Origin: Coemansia sp. RSA 1804
Lineage: Eukaryota; Kickxellomycota; Kickxellomycetes; Kickxellales; Kickxellaceae
Direction of reading: 5' to 3'
NCBI GenBank assembly: GCA_027578815.1
Contig: JANBTH010000530.1
Location: forward strand, 1-15,299
Length of the DNA: 15,299 nt
In this document: piece after piece, positions 14,766 to 15,299 of the stretch
How the letters are laid out: every line of letters starts with the position of its first letter
Numbering within the stretch: the stretch's first letter is position 1
Made by a program: the position numbers and the translations under genes
The notes under the pieces: model-generated
Seen by the model: only the letters and a program-made list of their open reading frames with translations
Databases searched by the model: none
Told to the model about the DNA's origin: nothing

Positions 14766-15299
14766 TTAAATGGCACTTGCGGCCTTTGCTGTTGTCGCCT
14801 CCGCAGTCGCCGTTTCTACGCCCGGGTAGACCAGCGTGTCCCCAGTGTAGTACCTGGGGAAAACCAGCTGCGGTGCTGGCTGCGATTCTAGCATAGGCGT
14901 CGGCTGGGGTGCTGCCTTTGCTGCCCTTTTTACAGCCTTTACAACCCTTTTGGCTGCTGCCTTTGTTGCTGCCGCAGCCTTTGTCGCCGCCGCTGATGTT
15001 GCCGTTTCCACGCCTGGGTAGACCAAGGTGTCTCCCGTGTAGTACCTTGAGAAGATCGGCTGCGGCTGTGGCTGTGGCGTTGCCGGCGGTGTTGGAAGGG
15101 CGGTTGTAGTGTCCGACCGGAGCGGCTCTGTCATTGTGGCCGCATCAACTGTAGCCTGCGAGTTGGTGCACGACCTAGAAGCGCTGTGTGGCCGGGAGCA
15201 GGGCGTGGCCTTGGAGGCCTCCACCCGGAGCTGAGTGCATTGGTCCTGCAGCTCCCAAATCTGCCTCTTCAAGGCTGATCTCTCGTTAGTTGCGGCAAC
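14766..15299 (-). CDS. Unrecognised protein with coiled-coil segment and a duplicated 19-residue motif (5' end outside window)
   Basis: The frame is open from the right edge to TAA at 14766, 177 residues, and no start codon is seen, so the N-terminus is missing. The first visible 25 residues (NERSALKRQIWELQDQCTQLR) look like the end of a leucine-zipper or coiled coil; a bZIP factor is possible but the basic region would lie outside. A Ser/Thr/Pro/Gln-rich stretch follows. The motif RYYTGDTLVYPGVETAT then occurs twice, 64 codons apart, each time after a Pro/Gln-rich lead (QPQPQP and QPAPQ). The linker is Ala/Lys-rich (TKAAAATKAAAKR, VVKAVKRAAKAA), reminiscent of histone H1 tails. I know no family with this repeat. 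Low-complexity composition with a conserved duplicated motif suggests a disordered protein with short interaction sites (inference). Confidence 0.65.
   Translation of the reverse strand, partial: VAATNERSALKRQIWELQDQCTQLRVEASKATPCSRPHSASRSCTNSQATVDAATMTEPLRSDTTTALPTPPATPQPQPQPIFSRYYTGDTLVYPGVETATSAAATKAAAATKAAAKRVVKAVKRAAKAAPQPTPMLESQPAPQLVFPRYYTGDTLVYPGVETATAEATTAKAASAI
14805..14861 (-). repeat. Protein-level duplicate motif, C-terminal copy
   Basis: This copy encodes FPRYYTGDTLVYPGVETAT. It differs from the other copy (14997-15053) by one residue out of 19 (Pro instead of Ser at position 2), while several codons differ at third positions. That pattern points to selection on the peptide or a moderately old duplication. 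Confidence 0.85.
14997..15053 (-). repeat. Protein-level duplicate motif, upstream copy
   Basis: This copy encodes FSRYYTGDTLVYPGVETAT and lies exactly 192 nt (64 codons) from the other copy, in the same reading frame. The intervening Ala/Lys-rich linker is not obviously repeated itself. Confidence 0.85.

Overview
The window looks like nuclear DNA of a fungus, most likely an early-diverging lineage (Kickxellomycotina/Zoopagomycota would fit), though that placement is inference. The signs are short intergenic gaps, mostly intron-poor genes with a few GT-AG introns of 100-200 nt, pyrimidine-rich promoter tracts, clearly eukaryotic proteins (UBC9, TPX2, a CHY/RING ubiquitin ligase), mitochondrial presequences, and retention of TPX2, which the model yeasts lack. 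No rRNA, tRNA, CRISPR array or transposon was recognised.

Layout. 1-3169: three minus-strand genes, namely the N-terminal part of a secreted thioredoxin-fold/PDI-like protein, a coiled-coil protein with a small C-terminal globular region (a kinetochore role is possible but unproven), and a Pirh2/RCHY1-type E3 ligase with a probable extra 5' exon. 3170-4190: a long gap ending in a striking 65-nt all-pyrimidine tract in front of 4191-5726, glucose-6-phosphate dehydrogenase. 6029-6838: a three-exon UBC9 (SUMO E2) gene. 7161-8369: an RlmN-type radical-SAM RNA methyltransferase with a mitochondrial-type leader. 8610-9263: a PhnZ-like HD-domain diiron oxygenase. 10199-12303: TPX2, the spindle assembly factor, in two exons. 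12589-13209 and 13549-14133: two related, divergently transcribed, probably mitochondrial RRM-like proteins sharing one 339-bp promoter region. 14766-15299: the 3' part of a gene with a coiled-coil start and a duplicated 19-residue motif.

The genes do not form one pathway. Three encode probable mitochondrial proteins (the RlmN-like enzyme and the RRM-like pair), two or three concern ubiquitin/SUMO or spindle function, and two are metabolic enzymes. Most worth following up are the divergent paralogous RRM-like pair with its glycine/aromatic C-terminal repeat, the presence of RlmN, PhnZ-like and TPX2 genes in a fungal-looking genome, and the internally duplicated motif in the last gene. Several start codons were moved downstream to the first ATG because the longest open frames begin at non-ATG codons.
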